Below, piece by piece: positions 33,271 through 41,578 of a stretch of 64,000 bases of DNA. Where the stretch lies: the NCBI RefSeq assembly GCF_002564005.1, contig NZ_PDJG01000001.1:1860001-1924000 (forward strand). The letters run 5' to 3'. Position 1 is the first letter of the stretch; every line of letters begins with the position of its first letter. The notes under the pieces were generated by a model. That model had not been told where the DNA came from. It saw only the letters and a list, made by a program, of their open reading frames with translations, and made no database searches. The DNA comes from Sanguibacter antarcticus. Lineage in GTDB: Bacteria; Actinomycetota; Actinomycetes; Actinomycetales; Cellulomonadaceae. Position numbers and translations under genes: made by a program.

Positions 33271-35355
33271 GAGCGTTCCGTCGACGTAGCTCTTCACGAG
33301 GTCGAGGACGCTCGATCCATAGGCGTCGATCTTGCTCGGACCGACACCGTCGATGCGTGCCAGCTCAGGAACGGTGGTCGGTCTGACCTCGGCGATCACC
33401 TGGAGGATCGCGTTGGAGAACACGACGAAGGCGGGCCGATCGATGACCTTGGCCTCGGCCGCGCGCCACTCGCGCAAGGCCTCGTAGAGCAGCTCGTCGT
33501 AGTTCCCCGAGACCTTGAGCGTCGTGACACCGCCCGTCGACCCCGCGCCCTTGCGTGCACGGCCCGGAGCCTCTCCCGGCCACAGCCCGTCGAGGAAGCG
33601 CGTGCGCTTGCGCGTCGCCCGCCCGCCCGGGTTGCGCGACCGTGCGAACGACAGGTCGAGGTGCTCGCGTGCGCGGGTGATCCCGACATAGAGCAGACGG
33701 CGCTCCTCGGCGACCGCCTCGTCCGTCTCCGCCAACGAGATCGGCATGAGGCCCTCGCTCATCCCGGCGAGGAAGACGGCGTCCCACTCGAGTCCCTTGG
33801 CCGCGTGCAACGATGCGAGCGTCACGCCCTCGACCGTCGGGGCGTGCTGCGCCGCGGCACGCTCCCCCAGCTCCGCGACGAGGTCGGCGAGCGTGGTCGC
33901 CTGCTCCTTCGCTGCGAGATCGTCCGCGAGACCCACGAGCGCCTGCATCGAGTCCCAGCGTTCACGAGCAGCACCGCGCGCGGCAGGAGGCTCGGACGAC
34001 CAGCCTGCCGACGACAGGATGTCTCGGACCGTCTCGGTCATCGGCACGTCCGGCTCCGCAGAACGCACGCCACCGCGCAGGAGCACGATCGCGTCACGGA
34101 CCTCGCGCCGGGAGAAGAACCTGTCCCCGCCGCGGACCAGATAGCTCACACCGGCGTCCGCGAGCGCCTGCTCGAACCCTTCCGACTGAGAGTTGGTGCG
34201 GTACAGGACGGCGATCTCGCTCGCTGGGGTACCCGCCGCGACGAGGCGTGAGATGCGTGACGCGATCCCTGCGGCCTCTGCCTCGTCGTCGTCGTACGCG
34301 GTGAAGGTGACCGGCGGGCCGGCAGGGCGTTGCGCGACGAGCTCGAGCGCGGGGTGGGCGCCGGAGCGCCGGACGCCTTTCGTCGCGAGGAGGTTGTTGG
34401 CGAGCTCGACGACCTGCGGTGTCGAGCGGTAGTCGCGGACGAGCCGGACCACCTGGGCGGTGGGGTGCGACTTCTTGAAGGTCAGCAGGTGGTGCGGGGT
34501 GGCGCCCGTGAAGGAGTAGATCGTCTGGCTCGGGTCGCCCACCACGCAGAGCTCCTCGCGCCCACCGAGCCACTGGTCGAGGACGAACTGCTGGAGGGGG
34601 GACACGTCTTGGTACTCGTCGACGACGAAGTGGCGGTACTGGCGACGGACCGTCTCGGCGACGGTGTGCTGCGAGGCGAGCATGTCGCCGAGCATGAGCA
34701 GGACGTCCTCGAAGTCGATGACCGAGCGTTCCGTCTTGACCTCCTCGTAGGCCGTCAGGAGCCGTGCGACGGTGCGGTGGTCGTAGCCGGCGGGCGAGGG
34801 CCGGGCGATGGCTGTGCACGCACGCTCGTAGTCTTCGGCGGTCACGAGCGAGACCTTGGCCCACTCGACCTCTGAGGAGAGGTCCCGGACGGCGACGCGG
34901 TCGACGCTCAGAGCGAGCCGTCGGGCGGCCTCGGCGATGATCTGCGCCTTGTGCTCGAGGATCCGCGGCGGCGCCCCACCCACCACCTGCGGCCAGAAGA
35001 AGCTCAGCTGCCGCAGCGCCGCGGCATGGAACGTCCGGGCCTGGACTCCGGCGACCCCGAGGTCGCGCAGCCGGGTCCGCATCTCGCCTGCGGCGCGGGC
35101 TGTGAATGTCACGGCGAGGACGGACGTCGGCGAGTAGACCCCGGTGCGCACGCCGTAGGCGATGCGGTGGGTGATCGCGCGGGTCTTTCCTGTCCCGGCG
35201 CCAGCGAGGACGCAGACCGGCCCGGTCAAGGCTTCGGCGACCTCCCGCTGGTCGGGGTCCAGGGCGTCGAGGATCGCTTCAGCAGACCGAGGGATGTCGG
35301 TGAGCAGGGTGCGCGTCGCCGCGCGGTGGCCAGGTGCAGGGTCAGGAACAGACAT
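33262..35355 (-). CDS. uvrD2: UvrD2-type superfamily 1A helicase with HRDC domain
   Basis: A 697-residue 3'-5' DNA helicase. ATG 35355 gives a short lead to Walker A (AGAGTGKT, 51-58). Walker B is VVDEYQDVSP; motif IV-VI segments VRDYRSTPQ, LASLHAAKGLEWDAVF and LLYVGITRAREHLDLSF are intact. The HRDC domain fills the C-terminus (VPELARIDGVGPSKIDAYG). Mycobacterial UvrD2 carries a tetracysteine motif before HRDC; this protein has no Cys there. Linkage to whiB7, mycoredoxin and nudC is as in mycobacteria. Confidence 0.94.
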   Translation of the reverse strand: MSVPDPAPGHRAATRTLLTDIPRSAEAILDALDPDQREVAEALTGPVCVLAGAGTGKTRAITHRIAYGVRTGVYSPTSVLAVTFTARAAGEMRTRLRDLGVAGVQARTFHAAALRQLSFFWPQVVGGAPPRILEHKAQIIAEAARRLALSVDRVAVRDLSSEVEWAKVSLVTAEDYERACTAIARPSPAGYDHRTVARLLTAYEEVKTERSVIDFEDVLLMLGDMLASQHTVAETVRRQYRHFVVDEYQDVSPLQQFVLDQWLGGREELCVVGDPSQTIYSFTGATPHHLLTFKKSHPTAQVVRLVRDYRSTPQVVELANNLLATKGVRRSGAHPALELVAQRPAGPPVTFTAYDDDEAEAAGIASRISRLVAAGTPASEIAVLYRTNSQSEGFEQALADAGVSYLVRGGDRFFSRREVRDAIVLLRGGVRSAEPDVPMTETVRDILSSAGWSSEPPAARGAARERWDSMQALVGLADDLAAKEQATTLADLVAELGERAAAQHAPTVEGVTLASLHAAKGLEWDAVFLAGMSEGLMPISLAETDEAVAEERRLLYVGITRAREHLDLSFARSRNPGGRATRKRTRFLDGLWPGEAPGRARKGAGSTGGVTTLKVSGNYDELLYEALREWRAAEAKVIDRPAFVVFSNAILQVIAEVRPTTVPELARIDGVGPSKIDAYGSSVLDLVKSYVDGTLDK

Positions 35356-35482
35356 CACGCTCCAGTGTCCCAGCCTGCACCGACAGCTCGCACGCCTCGA
35401 GCGTGCGCCCCGTCGGGAATAGTTGGGCCCAGGCGTTCTGTTGACGCCTCGACACCCCGGCTCTACGAGAGGACCACCACCC

Positions 35483-35761
35483 ATGAGCGAGACGACAGCC
35501 GTATCCCCCACGATCCCCGACGCCGGCACGATCGTCATGTACTCGACGTCGACGTGCGGGTACTGCCGCCGGCTGAAGAGCCAGCTGACGTCCGCAGGCA
35601 TCGGGTACTCCGAGATCAACATCGAGGAGGTCCCCGGGACGGCCGCCTTCGTCGAGCAGGTCAACGGTGGCAACCAGACCGTTCCGACGGTCGTGTTCCC
35701 CGACGGTTCGTCCGCGACCAACCCGTCGCTCCACGACGTGAAGACCCGCCTCGGCCTCTGA
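35483..35761 (+). CDS. mrx1: Mycoredoxin (glutaredoxin-like protein)
   Basis: A 92-residue thiol oxidoreductase starting at ATG 35483 after GAGAGGACC. It has the mycoredoxin active site CGYC (Cys25, Cys28), TVPTVVFPDG and TNPS. It should reduce mycothiol mixed disulfides in the cytoplasm. It diverges from uvrD2 and converges on nudC, repeating the mycobacterial order. Confidence 0.93.
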   Translation: MSETTAVSPTIPDAGTIVMYSTSTCGYCRRLKSQLTSAGIGYSEINIEEVPGTAAFVEQVNGGNQTVPTVVFPDGSSATNPSLHDVKTRLGL

Positions 35762-35801
35762 CGCGTGCTGGGCCGCCCCGGCCCAGGTCACCGGACAGGT
35801 C

Positions 35802-36839
35802 TCACCGGGCTGGCGTGGCTCCCCAGGAGCCCGTCAGCCCGGCGCCGTACCAGTCCTCGATGAGTGCCCGTGCGATCGACGTCGAGCTCGGCAAGAGCAC
35901 CGAGCCGTCGGCGATCGCGGCGTCGAGGCCCTCGCGGCTGAACCAGTGGGCCTCGGTCACCTCCACGCCGTCGACGGTGATGTCCGTGGTCGTCGCCCGC
36001 GCGACGAACGCCATCATGAGCGACGCAGGGAACGGCCACGGCTGGCTCCCGCGGTACTCGACCGCCCCGATCTCGAGCCCCGACTCCTCGAGCACCTCGC
36101 GCCGGACCGCGTTCTCCAAGGACTCCCCCGGCTCGACGTAGCCGGCGAGCGTGGAGTACCGCCCCTGCGGCCACTGTGCAGCGTGCCCGAGGAGCAGACG
36201 GTCGTCAGCATCGACGACCGCCATGATCACTGCTGGGTCCGTGCGCGGATAGTGGTCCGAGCCGTCGTTGGTGCACTGGCGGACCCAACCACCGGTCGTC
36301 GCCTCGGTCGGCTCCCCGCAGCGCGAGCAGCGCGGGTGCGACGCGTGCCAGGCAGCCAGCCCGACGGACTGGGTCGCGAGGCCGGCGTCCCGCACGCTCA
36401 GCTGTGAGCCGATGTCTCTCAGCGACGCCCACTCGTGGCTCTCGACCAGGTCGGTGACCGGGCTCGTCGGGGCGATGCCCTCGATGTCCAGCTGTGCGCC
36501 GCCCTCGTCGTGCAGGACGACGGCGACGTAGGCGACCCCGGTCGGGCCTGCGTCACGGCCGAGGTAGAGCCACAGGGCTCGCTGCGACCGCGCGCCCGGT
36601 GCCGCGTCCTCGACGAGCGCTGCGTCGACCTCGCTGGCCTCCAGGAAGGCGAGCTCCCGCTCGTCGGCCGAGACGTCGTCCTGCGCACGGACCGCGAGCC
36701 GGCTCCGGTGGACGAGGACCACACGCGTGCGTGCGTCCTGGAGCGCGTCGTGCACGACGGCGGGGTCGGTGCGGCGGTCTGCATCACGTCCGACAGCCGC
36801 GCGCGAGAGTGGAAGTGCGTCCCAGTCGATGAATCCCAT
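35802..36839 (-). CDS. nudC: NADH pyrophosphatase NudC
   Basis: A 345-residue Nudix hydrolase. A zinc ribbon (CSRCGEP and a further Cys in RQCTNDG) precedes the Nudix box (GYVEPGESLENAVRREVLEE) and the NADH-specific motif GSQPWPFPASLM. It cleaves NADH or NAD to NMN(H) and AMP and removes NAD caps from RNA. It starts at ATG 36839. The fourth zinc ligand is replaced (NDGSDHYPRTDP), so metal binding may be incomplete. Confidence 0.93.
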   Translation of the reverse strand: MGFIDWDALPLSRAAVGRDADRRTDPAVVHDALQDARTRVVLVHRSRLAVRAQDDVSADERELAFLEASEVDAALVEDAAPGARSQRALWLYLGRDAGPTGVAYVAVVLHDEGGAQLDIEGIAPTSPVTDLVESHEWASLRDIGSQLSVRDAGLATQSVGLAAWHASHPRCSRCGEPTEATTGGWVRQCTNDGSDHYPRTDPAVIMAVVDADDRLLLGHAAQWPQGRYSTLAGYVEPGESLENAVRREVLEESGLEIGAVEYRGSQPWPFPASLMMAFVARATTTDITVDGVEVTEAHWFSREGLDAAIADGSVLLPSSTSIARALIEDWYGAGLTGSWGATPAR

Positions 36840-36971
36840 GTGACCACCGTAGATCTCCTACGGAGTGTCGCGAACGGGCAGCGCCGCGCACGGATGTGGA
36901 GGACGCCACAATCACGGACCCCTGCGGGGAGCCTGGCCGTGATCAGCGCTCGATCCGCTTACCGTTGGTGT

Positions 36972-38189
36972 GTGCACCGCTCTCCCCTCGCCCTCGCAGC
37001 CCTGTCGACCCTCGCCGTCCCCGGGCTCGACGTGCACCACGTGCTCCCGGTCCCTGGCCCGGACGGCTTCGACTGCGCTGTGGCCATCGACTCCGAGAGC
37101 CGACGCTGGGTGGTGCGCGCACCGAGCACAGCCGCTGCCGGCGCAGCGCTCGAGGCCGAGGCCGCGTTCCTCGCGGGCCTCGAGGCGCACGTCGACTCCG
37201 GGCTCCTCCCGTTCGTCGTCCCGCGCCCTGCAGGCTTCGTCGCGCTCCCCGACGGCGGCCGGGCGGTCGTGTACGAGGAGCCTCCGGGCCACCCTGTGAA
37301 GGTCCACCGCCTGCAGCCTGGGCCTGGTATGGCGGCGAGCGTCGGCCGTGCTGTCGCCGCCCTCCACGAGCTTCCCGTCTCGCTCGTCGAAGCATCGGGG
37401 CATCCGACGTACTCCGCCGAGGAGTATCGCCAACGGCGGCTGTCCGAGGTCGACGAAGCGGCGAAGACCGGTCGTGTCCCCGCGACGCTCCTGCGCCGGT
37501 GGGAACGTTCCCTCGAAGACGTCTCCGTCTGGCGCTTCCGGCCGACGATCACCCACACGGCGCTCTGCCCGGAGAACGTCCTCGTCCAAGCAGGTCAGGT
37601 CAGCGCACTGACCGACTTCTTCGAGGTGCAGGTCGGTGACCCCGCCGACGACCTCGCGTGGTTGCTCGTCTCCGCGACGCAGGAGGCCGCCGACTCCCTC
37701 ATGGAGGCATACCAGATCCGCCGCACCGAGCTCATCGACCCGCACCTCGTCGACCGTGCGCTGCTCGCGAGCGAGCTGGCCCTGGCACGCTGGCTCCTGC
37801 ACGGCGTCCGCAACGACGCACCCGACGTCGTCGAGGACGCTGTCGGGATGCTCAAGGACCTCGACCGGGCAGCCACCGAGGTCGGTGCCTTCAGCGTCGC
37901 GTCCGCCGGCTGGGACGACCCCGCGCCGGAGTCCCACGAGACCCCTGCACCAGCGTCCGACGAGACGGCTGACGAGGAGCCCGACGAGCTGCCCGACGAG
38001 GAGCCGTACGCGGTCCCGGACTACGAGCGGGTCATGCCGCGGCCGCTGGGCGACGTCGCCACCACGAGTTACTCCGTCGTGGGACAGGACGCGCCCGGTC
38101 CTGCGGAGACCGGCGACGAGCCCGCAGGCGACGAGCCGGGTCGCTCCGCCGAGCACGATGGCAACGAGGACGGCTCGCGCGAAACCTAG
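36972..38189 (+). CDS. Aminoglycoside-phosphotransferase-like protein, probable pseudokinase
   Basis: A 405-residue APH-fold protein starting at GTG 36972. The N-lobe is seen in RRWVVRAP and EAEAAFLAGLE and the hinge in VVYEEPPGHPV. The catalytic loop reads THTALCPENVLV, where active kinases have HGDLxxxNxLV: the catalytic Asp is Ala. The metal-binding segment is TDFFEVQVGDPADDLAWL. The acidic tail (about 315-405, Asp/Glu/Pro) is low complexity. The gene diverges from nudC and converges on adnB. Loss of the Asp suggests ligand binding without phosphotransfer. Confidence 0.83.
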   Translation: MHRSPLALAALSTLAVPGLDVHHVLPVPGPDGFDCAVAIDSESRRWVVRAPSTAAAGAALEAEAAFLAGLEAHVDSGLLPFVVPRPAGFVALPDGGRAVVYEEPPGHPVKVHRLQPGPGMAASVGRAVAALHELPVSLVEASGHPTYSAEEYRQRRLSEVDEAAKTGRVPATLLRRWERSLEDVSVWRFRPTITHTALCPENVLVQAGQVSALTDFFEVQVGDPADDLAWLLVSATQEAADSLMEAYQIRRTELIDPHLVDRALLASELALARWLLHGVRNDAPDVVEDAVGMLKDLDRAATEVGAFSVASAGWDDPAPESHETPAPASDETADEEPDELPDEEPYAVPDYERVMPRPLGDVATTSYSVVGQDAPGPAETGDEPAGDEPGRSAEHDGNEDGSRET

Positions 38190-38227
38190 TCGGCCTCACC
38201 CCGGGTCCGTCTCACCGCGAGATCGGC

Positions 38228-41200
38228 TCACTGGAGGTCTGTCTCCCCGCGGACGAGGCGCTCGAGCTCGGACCTGTCGGCGAGCCGTTCCGGACGGACG
38301 GTCGTGTCGTCGGCGACGTAGTAGAACGCTGCGGACACGTCGTCGAGCGGCACGCCCGCCCACTGCGACCAGGCGAGCCGGTACACGGCGAGCTGTACCT
38401 CTCGGGCGCGCCGAGCGTCCGGGTCGCTCGGTGCCCGGCCAGTCTTCCAGTCGACCACGACGACCCCGCCGGGGTGCCCGTCGCGAGGTGGGCGCTCGGG
38501 ATCGGGGAAGACTGCGTCGATCCGCGTCCGCGCGATGACGTCGCCGATGACCGTGTCGATGGCGACCTCGACCTCCAGAGGCTCGATGCTTGCCCACACC
38601 GACGCCTCGAAGGTTCGCTGGAGCTCGACGAGCGCCTGGTCGCCGTCGATGTGGTCGTCGTCCGCGCCGGGCATGTCGCCGACGTCGAAGAGCGAGGTCG
38701 CCCCGTAGAAGCGCTCCACCCACAGGTGGAACGCGGTCCCTCGCCGGGAGTGCACGGACGGTTCCCGAGGGACGGGGCGACGCAGCGCCAGCGCGAAGGC
38801 AGACCGGTCGCGGGCGATCTCGACGAGCCCGGAGGCCGAGATGTGGCTCGGGAACTCGATACCCTGCGCCCCTCCGCGGGCCGCGGCTCGTTCGGCGAGC
38901 AGGATCGCGCTCAGCTCGACGAGATCGGTGCCGTCGCGTCCGCGGACGGGGGCCGTGCCTGCGTCGGGGTCCGGGGCCGGGAGCTCGAGCGCCTCGAGCA
39001 CGACATCGCGGGACAACCGCACGAGATCGAGCGACGAGACGCGAGCGTCGTCGTCGTCGAGCGCGTCCAGGTCCTGCTCACCCGGCTCGCTCGTCGGGGC
39101 TCCTGGTGGCCACCACGCGTTCCGCACGTCGTCGTCGCGCGGGTTGGTCGCTCCGGGTGCGGGCTCGTCGGTGATCGTCAGCTCGTCGAGCGCACCGGCG
39201 TCTTGAAGCTCGGTGAGGAAGACGGACGGTGTCGTGGGCTTGAGCGCTGTGCGCCACCAGGCGCCGCTGAGCAGCAGGTGCGACCGCGCACGGGTGAACG
39301 CGACGTAGGCCAGCCGCCGTTCTTCGAGCACCTCGTGCTCACCGCAGCGGTGACGGAAGTCGGCCAGCCGTGCATTGAGGTCGGCGGAGTCCTCTGCCCC
39401 TGCGAGCTCGAGATCGGGAAGGTCGCCCGCGTCACCGCGCAACGGGAACGGCAGCGCACCGAGACCGGTCAGCCACCCGCTCGACGTGGGGCCCGCGTCG
39501 CTGTTCGTCCGTGTGGACGGGAACCCGCCGTCGACGAGCCCGGGGACAGCGACCACGTCCCACTCGAGCCCCTTCGAGGCGTGCACGGTGATGAGCTGGA
39601 CGGCAGCAGGGTCAGGGGTGCTCACCGGTCGTCCGAGGCCCCGCTCACGCTGCTCCGCGGTCGTCAACCAGGCCAGGAAGGCGCCGAGCGTCGCGGTCTC
39701 GGCTGCGTCGGAGAAGGACGCTGCCACCGAGCGGAAGGCGTCGAGGTGCGCGCGGCCTCGCGGGTCCGAGGCAGGACGTGGCGCACCGGTGGCGTAGACC
39801 CGCTCGGCGGCGAGCGCCACCTCGATGTCGAGGCCGAGCGCCCGTTCCGCACGGTCGACGAGCTCCGGGAGGGAGAGGTAGGTCACGGCCCGGATCTCGC
39901 GCAGGGTCGCGGCGAGCGACCGGAGCCTGGCCCACCCCTCGTCCGTGAACGACCTGCCGTCCGGTCCGCGCCAGGAGGCGGGTGGCATGTCGTCCAGCGC
40001 ATCGATGACGGAGCGCTCGTCGGTCGCGTCCCCTTGGGCCCTGGTGGCCGTCGTGTGCCTGCGGGCCAGCTCCTTCGCACGCGCGCCGAGCGCATGGAGG
40101 TCGCTCGCTCCGAGGTTGACGCGAGGCCCGGTGAGGAGCCGCATGAGCGAGTCGCCCCGGGAGGGGTCGTGCACCACCTCGAGGAGCGCGACGACGTCGA
40201 CGATCTCCGGCGTGGTGAGCAGGCCTCCGAGGCCGACGACCTCGACGGGCAGGCCACGCCCGCGCAGCGCGGCCTCGATGACGGGGAACTGGCTGCGGGC
40301 CCGGCACAGGACCGCAGCGCTGGCCCGTCCGCCGTCACGGTGCTTGACCACGAAGTCGGCCACCGCCTCGGCCTCCTCCTCGAGCGTCGCTGCGTAGACC
40401 GCGTGCACGGTGCCGATGCCGGCTGCGGGGCGGGCGTCGAGAGACGGGAGCGAGTTCGCCGGGTCGGCCGAGTAGAGCGGAGCAGCCGTCGTGTTGGCGA
40501 CGCGGAGGATCGCGAGGTCGTTCCTCCAGGACGTGCTCAGGTGGTGGACGGGCGCGCGTGCACCGTCGGCCGTGACGAACTGTTCCGGGAACCGCGCCGG
40601 CCCGGAGGCGCTCGCGCCGCGCCAGCCGTAGATCGACTGGTTGGGGTCGCCGACCGCGGTGACTGGATGACCGTCGCCGAAGAGCGCGGCCAGGAGCCGG
40701 ATCTGGGCGTACGACGTGTCCTGGTACTCGTCGAGGAGGACCACCTTGAAGCGGTCTCGCTCGCCGACGGCGACGGCGGGCACTCCCTCGGCGAGCTGCG
40801 CGGCCAGAGCGACCTGGTCTCCGAAGTCCATCGCATCCGACGCGCGCTTGCGCGACTGGTACGCCTCGACCACGTCCAGCAGCCGGTGACGTTCCATGAG
40901 CGACTGGGCGAGCTTGACGATGTCGGCGTGCAGCGAGGTACGACGGCCGCCGAACGGGGTCGCCTCGATCGCTTCGACGAGCCGGCCGAGACCTGCGCGT
41001 GCGTCGTCGACGTCGAGCAGGTGCTCGCTCAGTGCACCGGAGAGGTCGAGCACAGCGCCCACGACGGTCGAGACTGCCGCGTCCGTGCCGAGGTCGTCGT
41101 GCCAGCTCTCGACGACGGTGCTCGCGATCTGCCACTGGCTCGCCTCGGTGAGGAGACGCGCGCCGGGCTCACGCCCGATCCGGAGACCGTGGTCCTGGAC

Positions 41201-41578
41201 GAGCGACGCCGCGTAGGCGTTGTACGTCGAGACGGTCGGGCGGTCGAGCGCGTCGAGCGCACCTGCTGCCGCGCCAGGGCGGGCGCGCCGCAGCTGTCGC
41301 AAGCGCTTCGTGACGCGTTCGGAGAGCTCGCCGGCCGCTTTGCGGGTGAAGGTCAGCCCGAGGACCTCTTGGGGCTGGACGTGCCCGTTCGCGATGAGCC
41401 ACACGACGCGCGCCGACATCGTCTCGGTCTTGCCGGACCCTGCTCCGGCGACGACGAGCATGGGACCGAGCGGTGCCTCGATGACGGCCGTCTGCTCGGG
41501 GGTGGGACGGTGCTGACCGAGCAGGTCGGCGATCTGTGCCGCGCTCGTCGGCGCGTCCCCTGGGAGAGGTGCGTTCAT
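38228..41578 (-). CDS. adnB: AdnB-type helicase-nuclease subunit
   Basis: A 1116-residue UvrD-like motor with a RecB-like nuclease. Walker A is GAGSGKT (45-51), followed by GLTFTRKAAGEL, LLDEYQDTSYAQ, VGDPNQSIYGWRG, LITVHASKGLEWD and YVAFTRARSHLLLSG. The nuclease domain near the C-terminus has ARTRIDAVFPD and VVVVDWKTGRAP. AdnAB resects double-strand breaks for recombination in actinobacteria. Its ATG overlaps the adnA stop (ATGA), so the subunits are translationally coupled. Confidence 0.93.
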   Translation of the reverse strand: MNAPLPGDAPTSAAQIADLLGQHRPTPEQTAVIEAPLGPMLVVAGAGSGKTETMSARVVWLIANGHVQPQEVLGLTFTRKAAGELSERVTKRLRQLRRARPGAAAGALDALDRPTVSTYNAYAASLVQDHGLRIGREPGARLLTEASQWQIASTVVESWHDDLGTDAAVSTVVGAVLDLSGALSEHLLDVDDARAGLGRLVEAIEATPFGGRRTSLHADIVKLAQSLMERHRLLDVVEAYQSRKRASDAMDFGDQVALAAQLAEGVPAVAVGERDRFKVVLLDEYQDTSYAQIRLLAALFGDGHPVTAVGDPNQSIYGWRGASASGPARFPEQFVTADGARAPVHHLSTSWRNDLAILRVANTTAAPLYSADPANSLPSLDARPAAGIGTVHAVYAATLEEEAEAVADFVVKHRDGGRASAAVLCRARSQFPVIEAALRGRGLPVEVVGLGGLLTTPEIVDVVALLEVVHDPSRGDSLMRLLTGPRVNLGASDLHALGARAKELARRHTTATRAQGDATDERSVIDALDDMPPASWRGPDGRSFTDEGWARLRSLAATLREIRAVTYLSLPELVDRAERALGLDIEVALAAERVYATGAPRPASDPRGRAHLDAFRSVAASFSDAAETATLGAFLAWLTTAEQRERGLGRPVSTPDPAAVQLITVHASKGLEWDVVAVPGLVDGGFPSTRTNSDAGPTSSGWLTGLGALPFPLRGDAGDLPDLELAGAEDSADLNARLADFRHRCGEHEVLEERRLAYVAFTRARSHLLLSGAWWRTALKPTTPSVFLTELQDAGALDELTITDEPAPGATNPRDDDVRNAWWPPGAPTSEPGEQDLDALDDDDARVSSLDLVRLSRDVVLEALELPAPDPDAGTAPVRGRDGTDLVELSAILLAERAAARGGAQGIEFPSHISASGLVEIARDRSAFALALRRPVPREPSVHSRRGTAFHLWVERFYGATSLFDVGDMPGADDDHIDGDQALVELQRTFEASVWASIEPLEVEVAIDTVIGDVIARTRIDAVFPDPERPPRDGHPGGVVVVDWKTGRAPSDPDARRAREVQLAVYRLAWSQWAGVPLDDVSAAFYYVADDTTVRPERLADRSELERLVRGETDLQ

